Assembly: GCF_958450345.1 (NCBI RefSeq)
Contig: NC_088782.1
Span: 98,238,358-98,302,357 of the forward strand
Length of the DNA: 64,000 bases
Reading direction: 5' to 3'
DNA from: Calliphora vicina
Lineage: Eukaryota > Arthropoda > Insecta > Diptera > Calliphoridae
The position numbers were made by a program, and so were the translations under genes. The notes under the pieces are model-generated. The model was not told the origin of the DNA and did not search any database. It saw only the letters and a program-made list of their open reading frames with translations. Below, one piece after another: positions 49,296 through 60,585 of this stretch (its first letter is position 1; each line of letters opens with the position of its first letter).

Positions 49296-50747
49296 TTGGA
49301 ACAGAATAGCGACCCTATACAAAAAAAATATGAAAATTTTTAGATGTTCCAACTTTGGATGCGTGTAACTTTTTATAGGGACGAGATAATTGTTAGCAAG
49401 TTGTTTTTTATCGCAAATATAGATGATATCGCCCGACATATCTAAAAAACCAAAAAAAGATCGAGCGGAATTAAAAAAAAAATATATACCTAAATATCTC
49501 TTGGACTAAAAGAGATAACTTACATATCGAGCCATTAGCGCCAAATTATCGTAAGCGACAAAACACAAATTTTACAGGAGAAGGTTTTTTCGATTATTTT
49601 GAAATTTATATGTACATAGAATTAAAAATGTTTTGATGCGATATTATATAATTTCGTTCAAGCTATTTGTCTATTTTTCAAAAATATTTATATCTTTTGA
49701 CAATTAAAAATTCATGGAATACTTTATTGAAAAATATGACAAAAAATGTTTTTTATTGAATTTTTGCATAGATACAAATTTTTCGAATTGAAATAAAATT
49801 GTTATTTATGAATAGTTTTTAATATAATTTCACAGTTATGTAAAATTTTCTATTCAAAATGGAAAAATAAAAACGAATTTTGAAATTTGAGGACCCTTGG
49901 TCGCGCCCCTGGTGGGCCCATGGGGTCCACATTCAGAACTTAAACTTCATACAAACACATTCAGAACTTAAATTTCATTCAAACCAATCTAACCATTTAG
50001 AAGTTACAGATTTATTTCCTTCTTTTTTTTCTATACCATTGTGTCGCTTACGATAAAATTCGTTTACTGTAAAATGTAAACATTGACTTACGATAAAATC
50101 TTACCCCCTATAATTTTGAAGTTATTAACAATTTTGATATTCTGAGAACGCTAAAACATCAGTCGGTCCATAAAATTTTAATTTTTGCAATAAAAAAAAT
50201 TTAGAAAATGTCGCTTACGATAATTTGGCGCTAAGGGCTCTATATGTATGCATGTTTTTGGTAGATCCTCCTAAGGACTATTTATATTTTAAATTTCAGC
50301 TCATTCGGAGCATACTTGGATTTTTGGCGATTTTTTAAAAAAAAATGTGAGACCCGAGGTTCTCAAAATTTTGCTAATTAATTGTAAAGAGCTTATTTAC
50401 AACTTTGGTTTTCAGGCAAACATTTTTGTAGAACATTTTAATCCATAAATGTTCTTTTTGAAAGGACTTTTTTTGATTTGCTCGAAAAAGGATCAAATTG
50501 ACCCCTAATGATATGAGATAGAGGGTTAAGATCTTCCACAAAAATTATCCCCATAAAATTCCACAATATAACTCTGACAGTAAGAATTCTTTCAGCCATT
50601 AAGTTACAACATTTTTTTCAGTTAGTATAATGCTCCCTTCGATCAAAAAACTAAAATTTTAACCCACTGTAAAAAAAAATTCAGACCAGCCGGAATTATC
50701 TACTCAACATGCCCTTTCAGAATTATAGGGTCGCTATTCTGTTCCAA
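49296..50747. mobile_element. Outer TIR element with a second element inside
   Basis: ttggaacagaatagcgaccc at 49296 and the exact inverse gggtcgctattctgttccaa ending at 50747; the perfect repeat is 24 bp. True edges may lie a little further out. The interior is split by the element at 49523-50246. No transposase is readable. Confidence 0.7.
49523..50246. mobile_element. Inner 724-bp TIR element (TA target)
   Basis: catatcgagccattagcgcc, continuing caaattatcgtaagcgaca, is answered by gtcgcttacgataatttggc, then gctaagggctctatatg: about 38-bp inverted repeats with two mismatches. TA is found at 49521-49522 and 50247-50248. Internal tttatttccttctttttttc and gtgtcgcttacgat motifs are present. Confidence 0.72.
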
Positions 50748-52549
50748 AAATGCTGTACTCGAAATTGTCACTTTTTTCTGTCAAGAAGTACACCCAGTGG
50801 CTTAAACTAATTCGGGTACGCTGAATTCAGTGGTACTAACCGTTTTTTTAGGTTAGCTCGTATTTTCGAAATATACCGTTATTTCGAAAATGGATGAGGT
50901 TGCACAACATAGTATATTCGCGTAACTCAAAAACGTTTTAGTTTCTTTAATAAACTGATAAAACCGAAATTCCGAAATAAAATTATCTTTAAGTAAGGCT
51001 TAACATGTTTTTAATCTGCGCAGTCGTTTTAGAAATATACATTTTTCTTTGGCAAAAAAAATAATTTTGAAATTTTTGGTTTTTAAAACGACATTAAAAA
51101 TTGGAAAATGCATATACGCTCTTAGTTTTTTTTACACATATAGAAAACGAAGTTCCAAATAAAACAAGCCCTAAATGATTAAAATCTGTCCACAACTTTT
51201 AATTTTATTCACAAAATAATTATCAATAATTCAAATAATAACGTTAATTATTTCCCATCTGTCAAATTAAATATTTTTAAATACTATTTGCCAATTTGAT
51301 AAACGAAAAAACATAAAATATCTCGAATTATTATAAAGAAATAATTTCAATTGCTTGTTATACTACAATAAATGTTAATATTTCCTAATAAACTCACAAA
51401 TAAAAACCCATAAATAATAAATTTTAAAATTCAAACCCAAAAATAAATATATTCATAATTTCAACAAACAAAACTTCAACTCATCATAAATCACTTCCTA
51501 AACACTTGTACGTAAATATATAATTAGAATTCATTTGACTTCTAACATTATTATCTGCCATAAAACCCACAAAATTTGAAAGAATAAACCAAAAAAAATT
51601 AAAATTAAAGCCGAAACAATATTCAACACCCACTTGAGATTTTTTCATTCGTTCTATCCATCATTCATTCATTGTTCAAGTAGCTGAAAAAATAACCAGC
51701 AGTAGTTACAGCAAGACCAACCTCTATAAATTGTATGTTAAAGTTGGGTTAGAGGCGTTTAATGTTACATGTCATTTGGCACCAGTTTTTGACATTAAAA
51801 ATTCTACAATAACAAATAACAACAATTTGAAAAAGTATGAAAATTGTGACACCACAAGTAGCTAGAGTTAAAATATTTAATAAACATTTTACAAGAGCTA
51901 CTGAGACAAGATCAGTCAGTCAGATGTATCCGTCCGTCCGTCCTTCGAAATGCCTGAAACCGTGAGACACAGATTAGTGTGAAGCTAAAGAAGATGGTCT
52001 CGAGGCTCTGTAGACAACAATATTTGTAGTGTAACGTATTTATGTCGTGGTAGGAGGAGGAGTATGATGATTTGAAGTGATGGCGCATGCGGGCTTCTGT
52101 TAAATGTTTTCTGATTTCCATTGTTTTATGCTGCTATTGGAATTTGTGTTTTGCAGACAGACACTATTTTCCAATGTTTTTTTTTTATTATTTTTTAAAT
52201 TTATAATCAAACTGTTTGTTCTCTGGGTTTGTTGTCTCAAGTGGTCATCATTTAGTTTTTTGTATATTTTACATTAAATATAGTGGCGGAAATTACAGAT
52301 TTATTTAGTTTTTTTTTTTTTTTGGTGGCTGTAAACAAGACAAACAGGAAAGGCGGGTATAGTTGTTTTATTGTTACGTTTGTAACAAATTGTAATATTA
52401 ATTGGAGATGTCTGTGATTCATGCTGTGATTCATGGTTTCCATAGACACTGGACAAATTTTAATTAAACATTTCTTAGTTTTGAATGCGTTTGTCCGTTT
52501 AGGAGGGTTACTAGGTTTGTTTTAAGATAGCACAACTTTCGTATAGTTA
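50748..52549 (+). other. dlp intron sequence, no gene
   Basis: A+T-rich sequence with a ccgtccgtccgtcc microsatellite at about 51931 and an attcattcattc run near 51660. Confidence 0.4.
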
Positions 52550-52796
52550 CACAGAGATAACAGATTCCTGATAGCAACTGAATGTGCTGCCAATCGAATG
52601 ATTCTACCTTAGTATCCGAATTTTACAGTTGTGACTACAACATTTTGGAAAGGGTAACAAAAGTTTGATTGCTTCAACCGAAATTCTTCTTTGTTAACTG
52701 ACTTTCTGTTGATAGAACTGAAAAATTCTATGTGTGCAACCGAATCATTCGATTGGAAACAAATTCGGTTGCTATCACGAATGTGTTTTCTCTGTG
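52550..52796. mobile_element. CACAGAG-end MITE, copy 3 (full)
   Basis: 247 bp with TA on each side (52548-52549, 52797-52798). cacagagataacagattcct at the left and cgaatgtgttttctctgtg at the right; inverted homology runs about 55 bp through the aatcgaatgattc block. This is the best-preserved copy and shows the uninterrupted cagttg site. Confidence 0.82.
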
Positions 52797-52798
52797 TA

Positions 52799-53439
52799 TG
52801 TTAAAAGGAAGACTTGGAATCTCTATCAATTACCGCAGCTGACGGAACGGTAACAAAGATGGAATTATTCTCAATATTATCTGTGAATGTCTGGAACTAT
52901 AGGATCTCAATGCCCCAGTTTGGATCTGCTCACTAGACTTTATACTGTATTCCTCGTCTATAGCAAGCTTCAACAACAATATGCCAATCAGCTTGATTTA
53001 CCTTTTGTTGACAAAACACCATCCTCTTTCAACGTGATTCTTTCGATTTTCGAGTTGTATCGCAAATTTCGAATCAAGCTCATAGCTCGTGAAGTTTATC
53101 CATAGCAGTAACTGGTAGTGTAAAATCTTTGTGTGACTTATTCTAAAACTAGGACACTGTGACAATGATTTTCAAACGATAAATGTAAAAATTCGTCGAT
53201 TCAAGACAACCCAAATCTAGTAAGGAGCTTCGATTTTTTTAAATACATATTTAGAACATTTTTCAGATAATCTAACAACAGTAAATGCTCGATTAGGAAT
53301 GAAAACACATGGGAAAATACTGCCAAATTCCATTGTTCGGCTTAAAGTAGTAACTTTTTGAGTACTCAGAACATCTAATTCATCGTCTCTGATTGGAAGT
53401 CAAATAACTTCCTTTTATTTTCACTAATTTAATGATATT
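52799..53439 (+). other. dlp intron sequence, unassigned
   Basis: No domain is recognised in the 72-codon ORF at 52887-53105. Confidence 0.35.
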
Positions 53440-53990
53440 TTGTTTTTAAAGATTAACTTGAAATCGAATTAATCCAATGAACTCGTGGTCTATGCGTAAA
53501 TCCAACGAAGGTCGAACTGGTACATTTACAGGAAGTACAAATTTAAGACTAAGCTCTAGATAAAATGTAAGTTTGGAAAAATATGGGGTATCCAATCGTA
53601 GACCGCTAATATGTATGTACGGTGGACTTGTGTGACTAGGCTGCCTTGTGATCCTCACCAGTTGGGAGACGATGATAAACATACTTCTTCTTGATCGACA
53701 TCGTACCCCCCACAAGGGATAGACATGCAAATTTTCAAACAGAAATCGTATTATGTTCCACCTAGGACAAGAATGACAAACTCTGTCCATCAGGTTAATA
53801 AGATCTCAGTGTTCACTAATGGTTCAAAGACGATGACGGGTATTGTTTACGAGTTTCGTGAATTCAACCATTAATATCTACGTTGACAGTCTTGCGGCAG
53901 TTTTATCATTAGTTGATTATCTTTTTTCCCAATGAAAAACTGCAGATTAAAGAAATTTGGTTCTCTCAAAGTCTCATTTGCTTCTATTCT
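53440..53990 (+). pseudogene. Decayed LINE fragment, plus strand
   Basis: SVFTNGSKTMTGIVYEF at about 53808-53860 resembles the VFTDGSKxxxGxGxY motif of LINE RNase H. The sequence before it is broken in all frames. Assignment rests on this one motif. It faces the next LINE fragment. Confidence 0.5.
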
Positions 53991-54149
53991 GTCGCAAAGC
54001 TAACCCGACCTCATCTGCCAATTATTTATCGTACAGATAAATTCAATCAGCTGACTGCTGTTCATAGTTTTTATGTGTTTGTGTTTTTGTAAACGAAATT
54101 AAATACATAGATTTTATAAAAAAAAGTTTCAATAGAGGAATTAACAATA

Positions 54150-54312
54150 ATTTGATGGAGGATGAACTCGAAGAACATGAGTTCCAAGTGAATACTGAAA
54201 GAGTTTATCATGTCATTCCTAACTACCTGGCAGACATGCAGGATAATGAATTTTGAAAAAGATTCCGGCTGTCGATGGCCACATTAAACAGCTGATTTAT
54301 GTAAACATGTTG
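54150..54312 (+). pseudogene. Possible Harbinger-type transposase N-terminal relic
   Basis: From the ATG at about 54156 the frame reads MEDELEEHEFQ, then VIPNYLADMQDNEF, a stop, then KRFRLSMATLNS and a stop. Harbinger/HARBI1 nucleases start with a similar ...F(R/K)xxFRMSxxTF segment. The resemblance is by eye and short. Confidence 0.4.
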
Positions 54313-54479
54313 TCCCAACTTTCACATCTATTTTGAGAGGTATTGCCAACTGAAAATAATGTTTTTTGTCGGTATATTGAGAAAACCAAAATTGTTAACG
54401 GACAGTTTAGCGGCCTAATAAATTTAAGTCGACATTTAGTAACAGGCAGTTTGGTTAAAAATGTTGTGCCCTCGATATA

Positions 54480-55430
54480 GTTTATCAGTGATCTCCGATT
54501 TGAATTCCTAGAATATTCCAAATTTGGCTAGTATCCATATGAAATGTTTCGTCTCTAATTCGACTAAAAACAGGATATTGGTACAGATAATGTTCCAACG
54601 TTTCGTCCTCTTCTTCAAACACTCGACAAATCGTATCGTTGGATATAACCCTACGACCTAGATGATACGTCACCTCTATATGTCCAATTAATACATTAAC
54701 AAATCTTCTGAGTGTATTTAGAATCTCCTTTGTATTCTTTAGGTTTGGGTATCCCCATAGATTGTCGGTTGTTCCGCCGACTGTAAAGATCTGCCAGTTT
54801 CTGACATGGTCGTTTATTGCCTATTCGTTAAGTATGTTCTTAGACTTTGTCAAGGGTTTGACATTCTCCTAATTTGGCTAATTTTTCGTTTTCGTTTCCG
54901 ATAAGGGCATGATGACCTGGGACCCATATTATCTCTATATATTCGCCATTAGATTAAGAACTTATATTATTCTCACATTGTGAGTTAAAACACTGTCATG
55001 TCTTGACTATCCGTAAAAATAAGAATTGGAGTTTTGTTATCAATCCTCTTCAATCATTTAATACTGTCCGTAATCGCTATTATCTCAACCTGAAAATCAA
55101 TATTGTGATCTGGGAAACCTTCGTTCGTAGAACCCCATTCCCGTTCGGTCACCAATTTGTTAACCATTTGTATATAGATCGATTTCTCGGTCATTCCTTA
55201 CCCTTGTTACTTCCTCCTATTCTTCCCTTCCGTTAATATGTATCCTTCCGCATCAATACTGTCTTCTGATACGATCTTTATTATCTTTTGGTGTTAAGTT
55301 ATGTGGTCATTTATTAGCCATTCTCCCATTATTAATAATCTAATTGAAGCTAGGTCTGCTTCATATTTCACCTGTATGTTGGTTGTGATATCGAGAATAT
55401 GATCAATGAATTGGCTCGCATGTGTTCAAC
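54480..55430 (-). pseudogene. LINE fragment with RNase H and C-terminal tail
   Basis: On the minus strand, ILIFTDSQDM (Asp-Ser motif) near 55020 is followed by IEIIWVPGHHALIG, then VLIGHIEVTYHLGR, CRVFEEEDETLEHYL and QYPVFSRIR. This is the order of a LINE RNase H and its Cys/His tail (compare GHCPIGxHLGRLG and EEExxEHxLCxCP). Stops interrupt upstream parts. The part 54485-54673 is still open. Confidence 0.75.
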
Positions 55431-55694
55431 GATTAAAATTTATTTAAAAATATCGGACTACCGTTTTTGAGTTATCATAAATTTAAAAAAAAAAATACAA
55501 TTTTAGAAAAAAAATTTAAAACAAAATCTGTGTTATCATTTGAATATATCAGGGAATATTCAAAATGTTCTGGCACTTTTTGGCATGAGCAAAGACCAAA
55601 ACTCTCTTGGTAAATTACTTTTCCAATATACAAGAGATCAGGCTAAAGTATCTTGAATTGAGTGTCTGTAATGCTCTGGACTGTCTCAGACATA
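55431..55694 (+). other. dlp intron with a short dispersed repeat
   Basis: aatatcggactaccgttttt and the poly-A-rich stretch after it resemble 37515-37600. Confidence 0.45.
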
Positions 55695-55927
55695 CACACA
55701 GTCTCAAAAGTGAGTAAACACCAGTGAATTTTTGGATTTTTTTAAGATCATGAAAATCATTATAGTCCGACTTGAATCTTTCTTTTTCACAACAGAATCT
55801 ATTATTCAACCCATTATCAAACAAACCGAAACTTTTAAATTTTAATCTATAGATACATTTTAGGATTTTCATTATCTTAAAAAAATCATATAATTTTTTT
55901 GTATATAATCACTTTTGAGGCTCACTG
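55695..55927. mobile_element. Tc1-type MITE, copy 2
   Basis: 233 bp between TA dinucleotides (55693-55694, 55928-55929). cacacagtctcaaaagtgag at the left and tcacttttgaggctcactg at the right. Same family as 24642-24876, in the opposite sense by its end sequences. Confidence 0.8.
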
Positions 55928-55929
55928 TA

Positions 55930-56357
55930 TATCCCTGATTTAATTAATCAAATTCGTCTGAAGTTCCCATAAGAGCCACAGGGTAGAAAATTCGTCCAAT
56001 TTATTTACAGTGGCTATTTTTATTTTATTCTGTCAGAATATTTAAGAGAAATTAAGGTTAAAAATTTGTTTAAGTTAAAAATTGAATTAACTTACGAACT
56101 TAAAATTCTGAATATTTATATAACTCCTAACTCAACCTAACACAATCAAGTGACAAAATACTATGAAATAATTACTTATAACCAGTAATGTGGTCCGTCC
56201 GGGTCCAGCTACTTTTAAATAAAAGCTAAAATTAAAAATATCTATGCTAATTTTTGCACCTTCCATTTAACACATTTCCCATTCTAATAATTAATTTGTT
56301 TATGTTAATTTATTTACTAATTTGTTCATGTTTTATTTTGTTCATCTTTCTTTACAG
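55930..56357 (+). other. dlp intron before exon B
   Basis: No repeat or gene; it ends in the pyrimidine tract and acceptor of exon B. Confidence 0.5.
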
Positions 56358-56592
56358 AACATTTTCGCAAACTGCTGCAAGAATCCAAAGCGGAATTCCA
56401 CAATATGTTTACACGCACTTATGGTGTGATCTATCAACAGAATTCCTATGTATTTTCTGATCTCTTTAATGAATTGGAAAACTATTATACGCGTGGCCGT
56501 GTCGACCTGCTAGATGTTATGGATACATTTTTCAATACATTGTATCAGAAAATGTTTCAAGTATTAAATGCTCAATATACATTTGATGAAAA
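56358..56592 (+). CDS. dlp: Glypican (dally-like) exon B
   Basis: Second visible glypican exon. The acceptor is tctttacag ending at 56357; the donor gtaagt starts at 56593. The split codon g|aa restores Glu55 and the exon ends with aa of Lys133. Residues 56-132 run from HFRKLLQESKAEF through MFTRTYGVIYQQN, LFNELENYY and FNTLYQKMFQVLNAQYTFDE. This is the all-helical N-lobe of glypicans; compare MFVKTYGHLYMQNSELF in GPC4. It has no cysteine, as expected for this segment. The preceding intron is 7,221 bp (49137-56357) and carries nested TIR elements, MITEs and LINE fragments. The reading frame is open and free of indels, so the gene looks functional. Confidence 0.9.
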
Positions 56593-57336
56593 GTAAGTAA
56601 AGTGTTTAAAATCGTATTGTTTTAATATTAAAAGTCAGCTTAACCAGTGGTCATTAACATCACCACCACACCTACCTACTGGTAATGCAAAGTATCAAAC
56701 CGTAATTTAATACCAAAACCATCAAGCCAAAACGCACTTTTTATGTCAGTGTTTTTATTCGAAAAATTTCTTGTATAAAATTCTTTGACTTTTAATGGTT
56801 AATGGTTTGGTTGTAGCAACCAAAACAATTTTCATTCATAAGGAGAAAAAAAAATAAAAACTTTAAAACAACCGGTACTTTAGTGGTCAAAACATTTACA
56901 ATGTTTGCACAAGAAAGAAAAAACCAACAACCAAGTGCAGTTTGGGCCAACTTTTTTTTTATCGATGGTCAAGTACTTACATTTGTAAACAGTGATTATA
57001 TTTCCACAAAAAATACAATATTTTTTTTTCTGAGTTAAAAAATAAACTTTTGAATGCTTGTGTTTTGAGGTATTTTAAGTTGTTTCATGATTTTCTAAAG
57101 AAAAATAATACTTGAAACAATAAACCGTAAAAGTTCATATTACCAAAGCGTTAACATTTTTAAAACACAATTATCAACAACAATAACTTATGTTGAAGAA
57201 TAAAATGACATTTAAGCAATAATAAAGCGCCTAACAATTTTTTTTAAAAAACATTAACCCTTAATTTAGGAGTGTAACGAATACGTAACGCCACTCGAAA
57301 TTAAATGGGGGTCAGGATGGGTGTTATTGAATTCAA
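56593..57336 (+). other. dlp intron after exon B
   Basis: Non-repetitive A+T-rich intron. Confidence 0.45.
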
Positions 57337-58017
57337 AACAAGTAAGAGAGCTATATTCGGCTGTGCCGAATCTTATATACCCTTCACCAAATTATACTTC
57401 AAAATACAAATTTTAAATATTTTTAGGTAAACAAAATTAATTTTTTTTTTAATTTTTTGGAAAAAAATTTAATATTTTTTAAATTTAAAATTTTTTTTTT
57501 TAAATTTTAATTTTTTTTTTTAATTTTAATTTTTTTTTTTTAATTTTTGGTGTTTTCATTTTTTTTGTTTGTGGAAAAAAGTTCGGATTAAAAAATATTT
57601 GGATCCCGAAGATATCTGGGGTCTTCAGAATATTGATTTCAACAGACGGAGAGACAGACGGACATGGCTTAATCGACTCCGCTATCTATAAGGATCCAGA
57701 ATATACTATATACTTTATTTTTGATCTATATCTGGATTACTAAGTCATTAATATAGGCAATAGGATATCTAATGATAGATATTTCAAAATCCATTGCAAC
57801 GATGTAGATAAGGCTATAGTAAGTTGGACCTACAATGGGTCAAAATCGTGAATTTTTTTTTTAACCCGAATTTTTTTTTCATCAAAAAATTTTTTTGTCA
57901 TAAAAAACTAAAAAAAAAAATTTTAAATTTTTTTTAAAAAATTTCGAAAAAAAACATAAAAAAAAATTTAAAAAAAAATAAATTTTGTTTACCTTTGGTG
58001 AAGCTCCCTTACTTGTT
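57337..58017. mobile_element. DINE-like inverted dimer
   Basis: The left half is a plus-oriented head (aacaagtaagagagctatat with cggctgtgccg) through gacagacggacatggcttaa and tataaggatccagaatatac to about 57718. The right half is minus-oriented: atctatatctggattactaa, gtaagttggacctac, and a ggtgaagctcccttacttgt end at 58017. So two heads face outward and the hairpin tail is absent. Confidence 0.7.
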
Positions 58018-58384
58018 TATCTGAACATTACCTCGTCCATCATTCAAAAACAAATCTTGACCCAGAAGTTCTTAAAAGTCTGGCAGTACATAAGCTTCAT
58101 CATCCATCACACAAAAGGTGTATTTTTTAAGCTTCTAAGTTCTTTACTGCATTGCGATCTGGAACTTACTGAACTTAGTACAACTTCAACCCAGCATTAG
58201 CTTTGGCTCTGCACACAAAAGAATCAGAGTATTTCAATTTACGAACTGCATTTCTGATAGAAGTGTTCGGTGCTCTTAGAAAGAGTTGTTCGACTTCTTT
58301 TGTCTTACCAATATCTGTTAGACCTTTTATCTTCCTGATCATGCACTTAAGAAGACATTTCAACTTCACTATGTTGGAGTTGTA
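58010..58384 (-). pseudogene. Tc1/mariner-superfamily transposase relic
   Basis: Minus-strand frames read CLLKCMIRKIKGLTDIGK, SIRNAVRKLKYSDSFV and ANAGLKLY, the helix-turn-helix and linker of an IS630/Tc1/mariner transposase. After a frame change comes CVMDDEAYVLPDF, the first catalytic Asp block, then a stop and LLGQDLFLNDGRGNV. The rest of the catalytic domain is missing, cut near the DINE-like end. No matching terminal repeats are seen close by. Confidence 0.65.
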
Positions 58385-58389
58385 AGACT

Positions 58390-58780
58390 TTATTGACGCA
58401 AGGCTGTCTTAAGATTTAATTCTCGGACTCTTTTATCAGCTGTATTGATACGTAAATTTCCCCCTGTAAAACAGTGCTGGCATCGGAAAATCTTAAAGAT
58501 TCCAAGGGTCCAAGATGAGCAGAGAACATTCCCGAGCCATTTTGCATTTTTAGAGCAGACTGAGATCGGATCACCCTGTAGGGCATGGTTGCAGTCCACT
58601 CATCTCGTGTCGGTATTCTGATCTTGAAGGTCTATCTGCTGACTCAATACTGGCGTGTCTACTTTACAGTACAGTCTCGATTCAGTTCGCCTGACTCTTA
58701 GAGTATTAGAGCCGATTTAGCAGAGAAGCATTTTATTTAGATACCAAGGATGTCCAGACATGCCTGAGGAGTGCAAAACA
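58390..58780 (-). pseudogene. LINE RNase H fragment
   Basis: Broken frames on the minus strand: SLRFSDASTVLQGEIYVSI (Glu motif) and NTADKRVRELNLKTAL. They match the fragment at 10.2 kb (LRLPDTCTVIQTDIY and RIRELNLE). It ends abruptly next to the transposase relic. Confidence 0.6.
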
Positions 58781-59830
58781 GATATACGATGAAAGTTAAC
58801 CAAAGTCCGTCATATAAAAGATACATCATAAATGACCTGAAACATGATATAAAATGTCGAGAATTAAATTATTTAAAAAATTGGTAATCAAGTTTCGTTT
58901 TTAGCTTCGGTTCGGTTTTGCTAAAAAAACCGGTTTCAGCGGAACTCTAAATTTCAGTCATTTTACAAATTTCAGACATTTAAAGCTAAAATGAGTATTA
59001 TTCATTTTAACCAGAAACTATTCTAATTTCAAATATCTTCTTTACACATGTCAAATATATATATATTTGTAATATATCTCCTTATATACTTATAGAAGTT
59101 CTCATATGTATGTAGTTTTATTTGTGTGTGTAACATTTGTTTTAAGCAGTATTTAATTTAACGAGTTAATGATGCAGACCTACAAGTGCTGCTTGCTGAT
59201 TCAGTTTCTGTTTTTTTTATATACAAAATTTTATTTATTTAGTTTTTTTTTTCGTTTTTGTTTTTCTTTATTTTCAATTCAATTGTGTACGACGATAGTT
59301 TCTGCTCCAAAGAATTTAAGTTTAGGTTTATAACACATTAAAAACTACACAACAGCAACAACAAAATACATATTGTTTTGGCATTAAATTTCATTAAACT
59401 TTCTGATGGAGGTAGTTGTTAGTTTTTGGATCGGTTGGTTGGCTTTTCTTCATGCAAAATTTGCATTTATTTGTAGGAACGTTTAGTTTTTTTTTTTCTT
59501 TATTTATTTCAGTTTTAAGAAATTAAACAATTTGATACATCAAACTTAGGAGCACTATCAAATAAAAGAGAATAGAAGAAATACAAAAAATCAATAAGGA
59601 ACAAAACATGTTCTAATTCCTTAATTTAATGTAAGCTCAACAAATTCTTTGTTTAAATTTCGAATAAACGGATTTTGTTTGAAAACGTTTTTCCTTTATT
59701 TTTAGACTCATGATAGCATTAGATTAGATGAACGATTACATCATAGAGACGAGACAAAATGCATTTGTTGTAGCGAGAGTTAGGTTTTTGACAATAACGT
59801 CTCGTTTCTATGTTACCCTAAGGACTACAT
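58781..59830 (+). other. dlp intron, no gene
   Basis: A+T-rich non-repetitive sequence. Confidence 0.4.
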
Positions 59831-60059
59831 TGCACAGTGGTACAGAATCAATAAATCTGGCATTTCTAAACGGCTGGTACGTGTTGAAATTACCCTACTT
59901 TGAGGCACCATAGCGCCGCCTCTGGAGCATTAATAGGGTCCATTTTAGTAACTTAAACTCGAATACACCTTGTCTACGTCAAATTTTATCCCGCTCGAAC
60001 TAGCCGTTTAGAAATGCAAGATTTATTTCCCAAAAATTTTGATTCTGCCCCACTGTGCA
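59831..60059. mobile_element. GCACAGTGG-end MITE
   Basis: tgcacagtggtacagaatca at the left and tgattctgccccactgtgca-type right end (60040-60059); inverted homology extends about 60 bp through gcatttctaaacggct. Single ends of the same family lie at 18450-18500, 39709-39757 and 49985-50045. The target duplication is unclear because the tgca edge is itself palindromic. Confidence 0.65.
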
Positions 60060-60585
60060 CTGCTAAATGTATGAGTTTATAAAGAGTCGTAGGCCTTCTT
60101 TGTAGCTTCTCATAAATATCTGTAACTTTTGCAAATTTCATTCTTTATAAATGATCCATTTCCCAAATCCTTTGGATTCTATTTGTTTGAACCATCCGAT
60201 TAAACATTAATTCCTTCAATATCACTATTTTCTTCCAACCATTTAACTCACTCTGATATAAGTGTAGTGATCCTCGTCCATTGAATTTGATATGTCATAT
60301 TGATGACTCTGATTCAATCAAAAGGAACATTTTGAAATTGAAATTTATTTAATCTGAAGATAATATAGAGCGTAATGTTTCTGAAAATACAACCAATACA
60401 TTATAGATTCTACGGCTCAATCAATCAATTCATTGGTAAACTGCAAAGCAGTTTCCACAAATTTTAGATGTAATTTCTAAACTATTAGATTATCTTCTTT
60501 GCTAATTTCATCGTCCTAGAAATTCATGGACAAATATTAATTTTTTCTTCTTGGACCAGCACTCAGGGGATGACCCCTACTATGG

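Noticed and set aside
52887..53105. 72-aa ORF with a protein-like composition
   Set aside because: No recognisable motif and no second copy; may be a retroelement scrap but cannot be supported.
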